Source of the DNA: Paulinella micropora
Lineage: Eukaryota > Cercozoa > Imbricatea > Euglyphida
DNA length: 46,684 nt
Direction of reading: 5' to 3'
Assembly (NCBI GenBank): GCA_009731375.1
Contig: BJOX01000127.1
Location: forward strand, 495,711 to 542,394
The notes beneath the pieces are model-generated. The model ran no database searches and was not told the origin of the DNA. It worked only from the letters and a program-made list of their open reading frames with translations. Each line of letters starts with the position of its first letter. The first letter of the stretch is position 1. Shown here in pieces: positions 22,714 to 32,620 of this stretch. Made by a program: the position numbers and the translations under genes.

Positions 22714-23171
22714 TTCCTCAGACTATAGCATCATATCCAGATCCTCCTCCATTGGGTCACCGGGGTCAGCCGATCCCAACGCATTGTCAGAACACCAAAC
22801 AGACATAGCAGCAACAGCAACAGCAGGGGCAGATGGGGGCTGCATGAAGAGCTAGATGCGAGGGTGTTAGCTGAAGAGAAGAACTCGGAGACACAACGCT
22901 GCGCTCCCGAACCCCTCTCTCTAGCCAGGACGTCCACACTGCGCGGACGGCCGCGCCGCGCAACATCAACGTCACTTGGGGGAGAGGGTGGGACAGTAGC
23001 TGGTGGAACCTCAGTGAGGTCAATCACCTCCTCGCCCCCATCCTCCACCCCAAGGTCCTCCCTTTTACCCTCCCTAGCAGACCAACACTCAGACACATAT
23101 GATCCAAACAACACATCCAACTTTGGAGGGGGCGCAACGATGTAACCCCTAACAACGCAGCAAGCCTAAAG
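22714..23171 (-). other. LINE 3' region with a small ORF and partial 3' core
   Basis: Between the RT stop and the (ATT)n tail lie 458 bases. A minus-strand frame of 129 codons (23120-22731) has an acidic stretch followed by VIDLTE, which resembles a SUMO-interaction motif, and RRGRPRS, which resembles an AT-hook core. It then becomes Leu-rich and could be non-coding. The last 60 bases share AGTCTGAGGAAGCC and CATATCCAGATCCT-type sequence (complement) with 44964-45016. The core ATGGAGG is present, but CACATGTCC and half of the hairpin are deleted. Confidence 0.6.
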
Positions 23172-24605
23172 TTACTGCGGAAGCGCGACTTCCCCTGAAA
23201 AAAACTTACAAAACAATCGTGATTGATCTACAGGCGACATATCATCCCAACCCTGCCGCACAGAGCCCTCCCGCTCCCGCCCAAGCAACACATCCTCAAC
23301 CACAACCTCACCGCCTACGACCTCACCACCCTCCTCACTCCCTCCATCCCCCTCAGCACCCCCCACAGCCATGCCACCGAGCCTCTGCATACTCAGCAAC
23401 AGCTGCTTACGTCTCGCCTCATGCATGGGGCAATCCCATAAGAAGTGCGCAAGGGACTCATTGACATCCTCATGACAACAGAAGCAGTGAGGGGACATGC
23501 CACTGACCAACTTGCTGCGGTACAACCGAAGGCGGTTGTTGCAGCTGAGCAACCTTCTCCGAAGCAGATTATAATGCGCATCATCAAGGGCTACCCATCT
23601 TGGGAACTCCTTAGTTCCAAAGACTTGTCTTAGGATGACTCGCAGGCCATCAGTAAGATCGCTGCCTGCCTCTCGCTTGTCCCACATCAGTTGCTGCACC
23701 ATCTTGACGTCCTGCTGAAGGGCCCACTTGTCCACAGTCGAACACCAACCCTCGAGGTCCTTCTCTGAGCTATTTAGGAGCTCCTGAAGCCCTTGTTGTA
23801 GATCCATTGAGTCCCTGATAGCGCCTTCGGCCTCCGCAGTCCAGTCGGATTTGACTTGAGATGCGATGACAGGAAATCGCTTCTCCGGTAGAACACGCAG
23901 CCGTCCATAGAACTTCAGTTGCGCCGCCCGCCGCAAACGCTCCGCACTCAAAGAGCGCGCCAGAAAGAGTGTAATCCACTTGCTTGTCTTAGGGCTGATG
24001 CCGAGAATCATCCTCATGGGGCGCAGCATTGCTGCCTCCAGCTTGGTGAGCTGCGATACGGGGGCACGCCAGACATCGAAGGCGTACTTCAGCTTGGCCC
24101 CCACAAGTTGATTCCAGCACATGAGACGATACCTAGCTTGTATCTCACCTGCACACCACAAAGAGTACCAACCTGCGGTGGCGACTTCAGTGACACGCGT
24201 AGCCCGCAGGGCCTGCTCCTTCCACTTCAGGTCGTCGGTGATAACCACTCCCAGGTACTTGTACTGACTGGTGACACAAAGCTTCTGGCCGCGAAACCAC
24301 ACCACGGGCTCACCTCGCTCCCTGATACTTGGTCGTTTCGCCTTGCTCGACGTGTAAATGGGCATGATTTCCGTCTTGCCGGGCTTCAAGTTGACTTCCA
24401 GCCGGTAATCTTCCGCGAACTTGGCCACAACATTGACCATCTTCTGGAGCTCGGTGCGACTGTGAGCGATGAGGGCCACGTCGTCCGCGTATAGAAGTGC
24501 CTTGATGTCGTTCAGCCGCTTCACATCCGTGATCTTGAGGGCACTCGCCAGCCGATCACACAGCTCATCCATAAAGATGTTGAAGAGTGTGGGAGAGAGA
24601 GGGAC
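23172..24605 (-). pseudogene. LINE reverse transcriptase, C-terminal half with CCHC motif
   Basis: The frame picks up in motif B (SPTLFNIFMDEL). It carries motif C as ALLYADDVALIAHS, with both catalytic Asp residues, the GKTEIM box, and KYLGVVITDDLKW of the thumb entry. The long C-terminal region ends with a cysteine-histidine motif, C-x2-C-x9-H-x4-C (CFCCHEDVNESLAHFLWDC), typical of the L1-like C-terminal zinc motif thought to bind template RNA. An acidic, glycine-rich tail precedes the stop at 23172. This frame of over 460 codons is unbroken, the best-preserved part of the element, as expected for a 3' end. Confidence 0.9.
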
Positions 24606-25600
24606 CCCTGTTGGACCCTACACCCTCCAGAACTTCGGGGGTGAGTGCTCCATCAACTAGCACTTGCGACGAAGTCTGCTCGTAGCACCTGCGTCGCGTG
24701 CGCCAGAACTGGCCCCTTACACCCAGCTTCCAGAGCCTCTCAAATAGGCCATCTCTCCTTACAGACGGGAAAGCCTTGCGTAGATCGACGAACAGGACAT
24801 ACGACTCCCGCTTCTGCAGCTGACGCCCCTTCATCCTCTGCCAAAGGGTAAAGACCTGATTCGTAGTGCGACGCCCCGGGCGGAAGCCTCCCTGCTCCGA
24901 ACGTAGCTTATCCGGGCCATCCACGAAGAGCGTTTGACGAGTAGCTAATAAGGACAGATACAGCTTACCAAGGCAACTAATAATCGAGATATCCCTCCAG
25001 TTGTCAGGGTCCGTAGGATCCCCACCCTTGGGGATATTGACGATGATTCCCTTGCCCCAAGCTTTTGGAGTCCTCTTGGCTTCTCGAATCCAGTTGAAGT
25101 ACTGCGTTAAGTAGCCATTGATGCAGGCGCCGCCATACTTGAGCATCTCGTTCTTCACTTTGTCCTCGCCACAAGCTTTGTGGTTACTCAGGGCACGTTG
25201 CCTTGCAAGGACCTCCTCTTGCGTGAACGGCTTGTCCAGCTCTTCGCNNNNNNNNNNCTTGCAAGGACCTCCTCTTGCGTGAACCTTGTCCGGCAGCGTA
25301 CACGCCAGTGAGCCATCCTCCCTTTGCATCGGCGCGGAGACCTTCGTTCTGCGTGCCCCGCCGAGCCGCTTCGCGAGTAGCCAAAAGCGCTTTGAGGATT
25401 GCTCGCGTTGACATTTGACCGCTTCTTCCTGCACTTGCTTGAAGGAGGCGGACTTCTTGGCCCGAGTTGCCTTCCGAATTTGCTTGCGGAGCCGTAGCCA
25501 ATTCAGACGGGCTTCCGCATTCGATTCATCCTTCCTGTATGCTGCGTAGGCCTCCGTCGAACCAATTGTTGGTGAAGCGGGGACGTATACATCTGGAGCC
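24565..25600 (-). pseudogene. LINE reverse transcriptase, N-terminal half
   Basis: After a Lys/Arg-rich linker, RT motifs appear: IIVNIPKGGDP and DNWRDISIISCLGKLY (fingers), EQGGFRPGRRTTNQVF (motif 2a region) and YVLFVDLRKAFPSV (motif A with its catalytic Asp). A 10-N gap (25248-25257) interrupts the linker-to-finger region. The 27 bases left of it (25202-25228) reappear right after it (25258-25284), so the gap probably joins overlapping contigs and the true sequence is shorter. The frame breaks near 24605 inside motif B, where the GxPLSPTLFN-like stretch is readable only in another frame. The stop at 24565 is out of frame. Confidence 0.85.
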
Positions 25601-26500
25601 AAGGACCCGGTGCGCCGCCATTCGGAAGGACTGCGCCACTCTCTCGGTGAAGTCATCTACCACCCGTTGGCTGTCGGCACCACCCGATAGGTCAAGCTCA
25701 GGCAGCTGATGCACTCCAAGCTTCTGTAGGCGATGCTGGAATGCGTCATCGAACTTGTCGCGTAGAAAATCCAGCGCTTGCTTCGCAGCGTGATCATTAC
25801 CCGAGACACCAGCACCAATAAGCTTATCAACACGAAAGGACCTGTAAGGTTTCGCAGCCCGCTTTGGTCGGCGCTGGCCGCTCCACGTCAGTTTGGCCCA
25901 TACTGCCTTGTGATCCGTATCAAGATCATCTTCGCATACTCCGAACTTTGCTCCAGATGCCAAGCCAGGCGACGCGCAGATGTAATCGAGGAGGTGCTTG
26001 CCTGTGCCCATGCCGCGCTGCTCACGCCGGGACCACCAGTAGGACCCTTCCACTGGGCACGAGAAGCCGCTCAGATTTCGCAGGCCCGTAGCGACGAGGA
26101 CAGCCGCGAGTCTCTTGCCATTCTCCGAACGTACCGGTGCTCCCTTTTCATCGGCCTCCCCGTACTGACCGACGATGCCCTCCTCTTTTCGGCTGCATGC
26201 CGGCCCGAGCTTCGCGTTGGCATCCGCCACCGTGACCACAAGACCTTTGGATCCAAAAAAGGCTATAGCTGCCTGCCAGGCCGCATACGCCTCTGACGAC
26301 TCTTCTTCCTGCGTTTCCTGGGGAAAGTAGCCGTTGCCCACATAGATATCCTGAGCGCCGGTAACACCCGAGGCGATACGCAGCCACACTTGCTGCCGGT
26401 GGTCGACGGGGGCTGACACCAGGTTGCAATACGGACCAAGGAAGTTAGCCACCGCGAATAGAACCCCACCCTTGCAGCGATTTTTCTCGCTTACCTCCGC
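25526..26500 (-). pseudogene. LINE APE-type endonuclease, main part
   Basis: After a frame change near 26500 the endonuclease continues from KGGVLF. The remaining motifs appear in order: GNGYFPQ, ADANAKLG (Asp and Asn of the usual GDFNA box), LDYICAS, and DTDHKAVWAKL (terminal Asp-His pair). All main catalytic residues seem preserved. The family nicks target DNA to prime reverse transcription in the nucleus. Downstream a charged linker leads toward the reverse transcriptase, and the frame is lost again near 25555, where the reading passes to the frame used by the RT N-terminus. About 30 residues before the stop at 25526 are out of frame. Confidence 0.85.
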
Positions 26501-27612
26501 AGGTTTTCCAAAAATCCGGCATCCATCCAGGCTGCATTGGAAAGTTGCTTCTTGCCCATGCGAGGCTCCTGAGCCCCGATGACTAGCCAGCCCTTGTGCT
26601 TGTAGAATGATGCCCATTCCGCCGTGCCTACGTTGTCGTATCCCGTTTTACCCTGCCAGTTATGACTCGCGACGAGTAGCTTGAAGCCGGTATCGAACTG
26701 CTTGGAGCGGTGCTTCTTGGCTCGTTTCCGGACCCGACGGCCGCGCTTGGCTTCCGCCCTCGTGCTGCCCCCCTCTGCAGGTGCTTGCGCAGGTTGGTCC
26801 CCCACTGCACTGGCCGCCGAATGCAGGGGCACCACCTGCACATCAATACACTCAGACACACACTCAGGTGCATCGGCAGCCAATTCCGAAGACACCACCT
26901 GCACATCATCAACACATTCTTCATGCAGAGGCAAGACGCGATATCCCGTCGCAGCTTCCTCCTTCCGGACCGCCGCTTCCCTACGCAGATGGATGCGAAT
27001 AAGCCTTCGGACACGTTCCCTGTCTCTGAACCTGCGCCCAAGGGCCACATTGACCCCTCTGCCGAAGAATTTGAGATGTTTGAGTTGCTGCAACGACGTC
27101 TGCCTGCTGTCATCGTCCTCGTAGACCAGCTCCAGGTGGCGAGACATTCACTGGCCTTGCCACTCCATTACCGGGACCACCAGACCAAGACCGCTCAGTT
27201 TGGAGGCGATCTCCTGTAGATTGGCGCGTTCTGAGAGCCCCCAGACAATCAGATTACGCCCGTCCTTCTCGTTCCGATCTACCCGCCGGTACCGTCGAGG
27301 CGGCGGTCCCATCTGCCATATAGCGCCGCTCGCCCTATGTTGAAGCGCCGACCCGTGTGCCAGGTTTGGGGAGGAAGGATGAGGCGCAGCTAAGGTAGCC
27401 TCTCCACGTGGTTCAGGAATTCCGTCATATACGCGAGCCCTCATCCTCCCATCCTGGGACATCGGGCCAGAGCCCGTCGAAGAGGCATTCCCACGGGGAT
27501 TGTCCAGGTCTTCGGCGATTCTACCTTGTCCCATAAGGGCCACAGTGGTAGCTCCGTGCTTCGCGTATTTGTAATCCATTGAGAGTAGTAGACGGCCAAT
27601 GTCGCTGGCCAT
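26491..27612 (-). pseudogene. LINE ORF1-like RRM region plus endonuclease start, with in-frame TGA
   Basis: The frame starts at ATG 27612, with an in-frame TAA 18 bp upstream. It runs about 374 codons with one interruption, a TGA at 27148-27150 followed immediately by ATG. Residues ~115-205 read like an RNA-recognition fold: NLIVWGL (beta 1), a helix NLQEIASKLSGLG, VVPVMEW, then after the TGA RHLELVY and FFGRGVNVALGR. The TGA lies inside this domain, so the two halves belong together. A basic cluster AKRGRRVRKRAKKHRSK near residue 290 precedes the endonuclease start, where ASHNWQ and GAQEPR match the first two APE motifs (catalytic Asn and Glu). Thus the RRM-like part and the endonuclease share one frame, unlike the two-ORF layout of many LINEs. 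The frame is lost near 26500. The TGA may be a nonsense mutation or, less likely, a recoded stop. Confidence 0.8.
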
Positions 27613-28186
27613 CACCGCCGCGCCTCTTTACGCCGAGGAAAGCGCCCGTCCATGCAAATAGCATCGGCGGTATCTGCAACACACACTACACGCATTTCCG
27701 CCTGTGTCACTGGACGCTGTCGCGTCACTTCGTGCCCTTGGGCGCCCGCCAGCACCCCCAGCGTCACCAGAACCTGCCTCACGCACTACACACACTCTCC
27801 ATCGCATCGCCAACGCCTCTACTCTCATGCCTTATGGACTTTCAGCTGCTCCTAACAATACACATCATGAGGTACGGGTGTCCCCGAGTGGAGCCAGATC
27901 GGACGGCGTGCCGCTGAAACTCCTTCCCCCACGTGGGTATAGAAGGCGCGAACCTAGCGGTACCTATAGGGTCTTACAGACAAGTATAGTAATCCCAGCC
28001 GAAGCTGCTCAGTTAGAAATGCAACGGTGGAGGGTGTGAATGCATGGGGCAAGGCACAGCAACGCAGCAAGGCACTGGCAAGGCATTGGGACCGACTGAA
28101 GCCCCTCTCCAACGTGCGCGTCATGTATTCCAGTTAGGCAACCCCGAAGAAGCGAAGATAGGGAGGAGACAAAACCCAGATAGGAT
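27613..28186. other. LINE upstream region, boundary unresolved
   Basis: About 570 bases of mixed, moderately GC-rich DNA. It may include the LINE 5' untranslated region. A 94-base stretch (27871-27964) with GGTAC/GTACC ends and CCCCGAGTGG looks vaguely like a class II tRNA, but no good anticodon arm forms. No protein is recognised. Confidence 0.45.
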
Positions 28187-28540
28187 GAAGATAGGATTAA
28201 CATGAAGCCGAAATGGAGCCGAGTTGGAACAGGTCAACTCAGCCCCATCTCGGCTCAATGTGAATCCTATCTTCAACCCATCTCGGTACTGTTTCCTCCG
28301 AATGCTCACCTCAACAAGATCACCAAACCGGAACTGGAAGCCCCCAGGCATTTACTCGGCAGGAAATTCGGCGAAAATGGGCTAACCAGGAGACCAGACC
28401 CAAACCAACAGCCAAGAAAAACGAGCCAACCAACAATCCAACAGACAACCCCACAACCTGCCTGGCCGAACCCCTACCGAGTAAATGCCCAGTTGAGAGT
28501 TGCGCATATCCCGGTGACCGCCCTCCCCAAGCGGTCACCT
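28187..28540. repeat. Three successive inverted repeats (fold-back region)
   Basis: Stem 1 pairs 28187-28225 with 28236-28274 (GAAGATAGGATT ends, loop 10, a few mismatches). Stem 2 pairs 28347-28372 with 28465-28489 (GGCATTTACTCGG ends, loop about 92). Stem 3 pairs 28513-28521 with 28531-28539 (GGTGACCGC / GCGGTCACC). This suggests one or more MITE-like elements at or beyond the 5' end of the LINE. Confidence 0.75.
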
Positions 28541-28600
28541 TCGTGGGGAGAGGCCCAACCACCTCCTCTTCCCGTGGAGTGCCATCTTGTGCACCCCTCC

Positions 28601-28601
28601 A

Positions 28602-28660
<59 letters not shown>
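28601..28660. repeat. (AAT)n microsatellite
   Basis: Perfect AAT run left of repeat E1. On the minus strand it is the (ATT)n tail of that element. Confidence 0.97.
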
Positions 28661-28832
28661 GTGTATCTCCTGCCAATTGCTGAGCCAAAAGGCCATGTGC
28701 ATCCAGTCCTCCATTCCATAAGGAAAGTCTCCACACCAATCGGTGGAATAAAGGAAGTGACGGCATATAACATTACTCTAGGAGCTTTATACCAATCAGC
28801 CCATGGAAAGGACCGATGGCCTATGTACTCCC
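28661..28832 (-). mobile_element. Retroposon family E, copy 1
   Basis: 172 bp, nearly identical to 43145-43313, with (AAT)n on both sides. Minus-strand 3' end: ATGGAGG, an 8-base insert, CACATG, then a hairpin GGCC-TTTT-GGCT (28683-28694), then TCAGCAATTGGCAG and (ATT)n. No tRNA-like head was found, so this is a 5'-truncated copy or a different SINE/LINE 3' end. Confidence 0.8.
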
Positions 28833-28873
<41 letters not shown>

Positions 28874-28889
28874 CACACACACACACACA
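28833..28889. repeat. (AAT)n and (CA)n
   Basis: AAT run to about 28870, then a CA run. Confidence 0.95.
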
Positions 28890-28919
28890 TTGAAACGCCT
28901 GTAGAGATTGCGTCTGAAA
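28890..28919 (+). pseudogene. Second-lineage LINE 3' relic (frameshifted)
   Basis: TTGAAACGCCTGTAGAGATT and GCGTCTGAAA match the end of 22026-22106 and 29096-29128, but with a 4-base deletion that breaks the frame. It is followed by an A-rich stretch and (AAT)n. Confidence 0.5.
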
Positions 28920-28936
28920 GCAAAAAGAAAGAAAGA

Positions 28937-28937
<1 letters not shown>

Positions 28938-28995
<58 letters not shown>

Positions 28996-29095
28996 TAAAG
29001 TAATAAAACACACGCACACACACACACACATACACACACACACACAACACACACAAACAAACACACGCACGCACACACACACACACACACACACA
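28938..29095. repeat. (AAT)n and (CA)n
   Basis: AAT run to about 28993, then a CA run with CATA and CGCA variants. Confidence 0.95.
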
Positions 29096-29128
29096 TTGAA
29101 ACGCACGTCATTAGATATTGCGTCTGAA
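29096..29128 (+). pseudogene. Second-lineage LINE 3' relic (in frame)
   Basis: Reads LKRTSLDIASE, compared with LKRSSVDIASK at 22026-22106. It then runs into a gap. Confidence 0.5.
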
Positions 29129-29129
29129 A

Positions 29130-29428
29130 NNNNNNNNNNNNNNNNNNNNNNNNNNNNNNNNNNNNNNNNNNNNNNNNNNNNNNNNNNNNNNNNNNNNNNN
29201 NNNNNNNNNNNNNNNNNNNNNNNNNNNNNNNNNNNNNNNNNNNNNNNNNNNNNNNNNNNNNNNNNNNNNNNNNNNNNNNNNNNNNNNNNNNNNNNNNNNN
29301 NNNNNNNNNNNNNNNNNNNNNNNNNNNNNNNNNNNNNNNNNNNNNNNNNNNNNNNNNNNNNNNNNNNNNNNNNNNNNNNNNNNNNNNNNNNNNNNNNNNN
29401 NNNNNNNNNNNNNNNNNNNNNNNNNNNN
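29130..29428. other. Assembly gap (N)
   Basis: 299 undetermined bases followed by poly-A (29429-29459), possibly the tail of the truncated element. Confidence 1.
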
Positions 29429-29459
<31 letters not shown>

Positions 29460-29461
<2 letters not shown>

Positions 29462-29690
29462 AAAGAAAAAAAAAAGACAAGAAAAGGAAATAAAATGAAA
29501 ACACACATACACACACACACACACTTAGGGCTAAAATATGTCGCTTCGGGAAGAACACAACAAAACATAATAAAACACAACAAAACACAACAAAACACAA
29601 CAACACACAACAAAACACAACCAAAAACACAACAAAACACAACAAAACACAACAAAACACAACAAAACACAACAAAACAAAGACACTTAT
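29460..29690. repeat. A-rich, (CA)n and (ACAAAACACA)n
   Basis: AAAAC/ACACAACA units about ten bases long from 29557 to 29680, after a short unique island (29526-29556). Confidence 0.9.
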
Positions 29691-29768
29691 CTATATCGAT
29701 ATATAGATACATAGATAGATTTAGATAGATAGATAGATAGACATATAGATAGATAGAAATATAGATAT

Positions 29769-29799
<31 letters not shown>

Positions 29800-29876
29800 T
29801 ATAGATAGATAGTCAGATAGACAGAGAGACAGACAGAGAGAGAGACAGAGAGACAGATAGATAGATAGAGAGATAT

Positions 29877-29950
<74 letters not shown>

Positions 29951-29983
29951 CCATCGATCGATGAATCGATCGATCGATCGATC

Positions 29984-30029
<46 letters not shown>

Positions 30030-30030
30030 C

Positions 30031-30069
<39 letters not shown>

Positions 30070-30078
30070 TAGATAGAC

Positions 30079-30120
<42 letters not shown>

Positions 30121-30226
30121 GATAGATAGATAGATAGATTAGACAAACAGACAGACAGATAGACAGAGAGACAGACAGATAGATAGATAGATAGACAGAT
30201 AGACAGATAGACAGATAGATAGATAT

Positions 30227-30278
<52 letters not shown>

Positions 30279-30302
30279 TTTTTGATAGATAGATAGACAG
30301 AC

Positions 30303-30350
<48 letters not shown>

Positions 30351-30407
30351 GAGCTTAGATAGATAGAAAGATAGAGATAGATAGATAGATAGATAGATAG
30401 ATAAGCT

Positions 30408-30446
<39 letters not shown>

Positions 30447-30492
30447 TTAGATAGTTAGATAGATAGATAGGTAGATAGATAGATAGATAGAC

Positions 30493-30529
<37 letters not shown>

Positions 30530-30555
30530 TATAGATAGATATATAGATAGATATA
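29691..30555. repeat. (GATA)n domain with GACA, GATC and GAGA blocks
   Basis: Continuous tetranucleotide repeats. Two short islands with GAGCTTAG/AAGCTTAG lie near 30351 and 30401. Confidence 0.97.
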
Positions 30556-30828
30556 GACCTCAGTTGATCGATGGTTCGCCCAGGATTGCCCCTTTGAGGT
30601 AAAAAACTAATAAAAAGACACAACATATATATATGGATTGAGTTATGAAACTATATACTTACATAGTTGCATATATCTTCCCGGTCCATGTCCCTCTTTC
30701 AACCACCACCCCCNNNNNNNNNNNNNNNNNNNNNNNNNNNNNNNNNNNNNNNNNNNNNNNNNNNNNNNNNNNNNNNNNNNNNNNNNNNNNNNNNNNNNNN
30801 NNNNNNNNNNNNNNNNNNNNNNNNNNNN
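30556..30828. other. Unique spacer and gap (N 30714-30828)
   Basis: 158 bases with no recognised feature, then 115 undetermined bases. Confidence 0.9.
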
Positions 30829-30894
<66 letters not shown>

Positions 30895-30920
30895 TCCCTC
30901 CCTCCCTCCCTCCCTCTCTC
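30829..30920. repeat. (CT)n with CCCT end
   Basis: CT run grading into TCCC. Confidence 0.97.
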
Positions 30921-31002
30921 TACCCTTGAGGGATGGGCTCTGAGCCGTTCATACCCTTGCCAGCCCGCAATACCCAATTGTCAGGTCCTAACAGGCAAAA
31001 TA

Positions 31003-31146
31003 GTATATTATGCGGCTTGCCACAAATTTGACGTGTTTTGCGGGCGAGCCGGGCCGGCAAGCCCGCAAAACACGTCATATTTGGCGCGCCGCATATGTAG
31101 TTTTATCGGTAACCTGACCACTTTGTGGAGGTGAGCGATAAGGTAA
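31003..31146. repeat. Element R, copy 3
   Basis: The best example of hairpin 1: GACGTGTTTTGCGGGC pairs perfectly with GCCCGCAAAACACGTC, and pairing extends outward through AAAT(T) and GCC to ATGCGGC/GCCGCAT. Hairpin 2 (TTATCG...CGATAA) is partly diverged. 30921-31002 and 31147-31290 are unassigned unique flanks. Confidence 0.88.
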
Positions 31147-31289
31147 TAGATGGGACAAAAATGGCAATATCCGCTTGTCCGGCCCTAGCAGGACGAAACG
31201 GGAATGGACAGAGGGCAAAACGGCATTTACAATGAGCATGGGCAAAATGGGTATGGATACAGATTATACAGCGAGGGATGGCGGAAGAT

Positions 31290-31555
31290 TGTATTTGAAA
31301 AGAAAAGAAAAGAAAAAGAGAAGAGAAGAGAAGAGAAGAAAAGCAAAAGGAAAAGAAAAGAAAGAAAGAAAAGAAAGAAAGAAAAGAAAAGAAAAAAAAG
31401 AAAGAAAGAAAGAAAGAAAGAAAGAGAGAAAGAAGCAAGCAAGCAAGCAAAGACAGCCCACGAAGGAAGGAAGGAGAAAAAGCTGAAGAAAACAATAAAA
31501 AACAAAAAAAAGAAGAAACCAATACTAATAAAAATATATGTATATATCAATATAT

Positions 31556-31587
<32 letters not shown>

Positions 31588-31600
31588 ATACCTTTGAGCT
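31290..31600. repeat. (GAAA)n purine tract and AT-rich run
   Basis: GAAA/AGAAG repeats to about 31485, then A-rich and TATATA sequence. A short unique island is at 31590-31624. Confidence 0.93.
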
Positions 31601-31624
31601 CGCCAGGGCTGGACTGAAACTTGT

Positions 31625-31626
31625 CT

Positions 31627-31698
<72 letters not shown>

Positions 31699-31825
31699 GT
31701 AGATAGATAGGTAGGTAGGTAGGGAGGTAGGAAGGTAGATAGATAGATAGATAGGTTGGCAGGTAGGTAGGTAGGTAGGTAGGTAGGTAGATAGGTAGAT
31801 AGATAGTAGATAGATAGATAGAGAA

Positions 31826-31877
<52 letters not shown>

Positions 31878-32020
31878 GTAGGTAGGTAGGTAGGTAGGTA
31901 GATAGGTAGGTAGGCTAGGTAGGTAGGTAGGTAGGTAGGCAGGTAGGTAGGCAGGTAGGTAGGCAGGCAGGCAGGCAGGTAGGTAGGTAGGTAGGTAGGT
32001 AGGTAGATAGATAGATAGAC

Positions 32021-32066
<46 letters not shown>

Positions 32067-32237
32067 ATAGATAAATAGATAGATAGATAGATAGATAGAT
32101 AGGTAGATAGATAGACTTATAGATAGATAGATAGGTAGATAGGTAGATAGGTAGGTAGGTAGGTAGGTAGGTAGATAGGTAGATAGGTAGAGAGATAGAT
32201 AGATAGATAGATAGATAGATATCTTAGATAGATATCT

Positions 32238-32279
<42 letters not shown>

Positions 32280-32491
32280 TCTTAGATAGATAGATAGATA
32301 GATAGATAGATATCTTAGATAGATAGGTAGATAGATAGATAGATAGATAGGTAGATAGATAGATAGGTAGATAGGTAGATAGATAGACTGACAGATAGAT
32401 AGGTAGGTAGGTAGGTAGGTAGGTAGGTAGATAGGTGGATAGATAGATATACAGATAGATAGATATATATACAGATATATAGATAGATAGG

Positions 32492-32527
<36 letters not shown>

Positions 32528-32535
32528 CAGATAGG

Positions 32536-32575
<40 letters not shown>
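31625..32575. repeat. (GATA)n/(GGTA)n domain
   Basis: GATA with GGTA and GGCA blocks. A TATCTTAGATAG variant recurs about four times between 32220 and 32320. Confidence 0.97.
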
Positions 32576-32578
<3 letters not shown>

Positions 32579-32620
32579 CCTTGCACCGCTTCCTCTTCCG
32601 CCGCAGCAATATCCTTCATA

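Larger units (their letters stand above)
22714..27612 (-). mobile_element. Non-LTR retrotransposon (LINE), degraded, ~4.9 kb
   Basis: Read on the minus strand, the element has an RRM-like region, a basic linker, an APE-type endonuclease, a reverse transcriptase with a YADD box, a C-terminal Cys-Cys-His-Cys motif, a 3' region and an A/T-rich (ATT)n tail. Domain order and motifs place it among APE-endonuclease LINEs, perhaps near L1/Tx1-like groups; a tree would be needed to assign the clade. It is inactive as written: one in-frame TGA (27148-27150), frame changes near 26500, 25555 and 24605, and a 10-N gap with a duplicated edge (25248-25257). The 3' end resembles the truncated copy at 44964-45016, except that it lacks about nine bases that complete the conserved 3' hairpin there. 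The 5' boundary is not clear. GC content and codon-like structure differ sharply from the microsatellites around it. Confidence 0.93.

Noticed and set aside
27700-28040. Plus-strand ORFs of about 110 codons opposite the LINE
   Set aside because: No recognisable domain, atypical composition, and overlap with the probable LINE upstream region.
31003-31146. Element R as a conserved protein segment (similar peptides in three copies)
   Set aside because: The similar peptides only reflect similar DNA. Frames start and stop at arbitrary points, and the hairpins explain the conservation better.
31175-31617. Lys/Glu/Arg-rich plus-strand ORFs
   Set aside because: Mostly (GAAA)n translation after a short unique leader.
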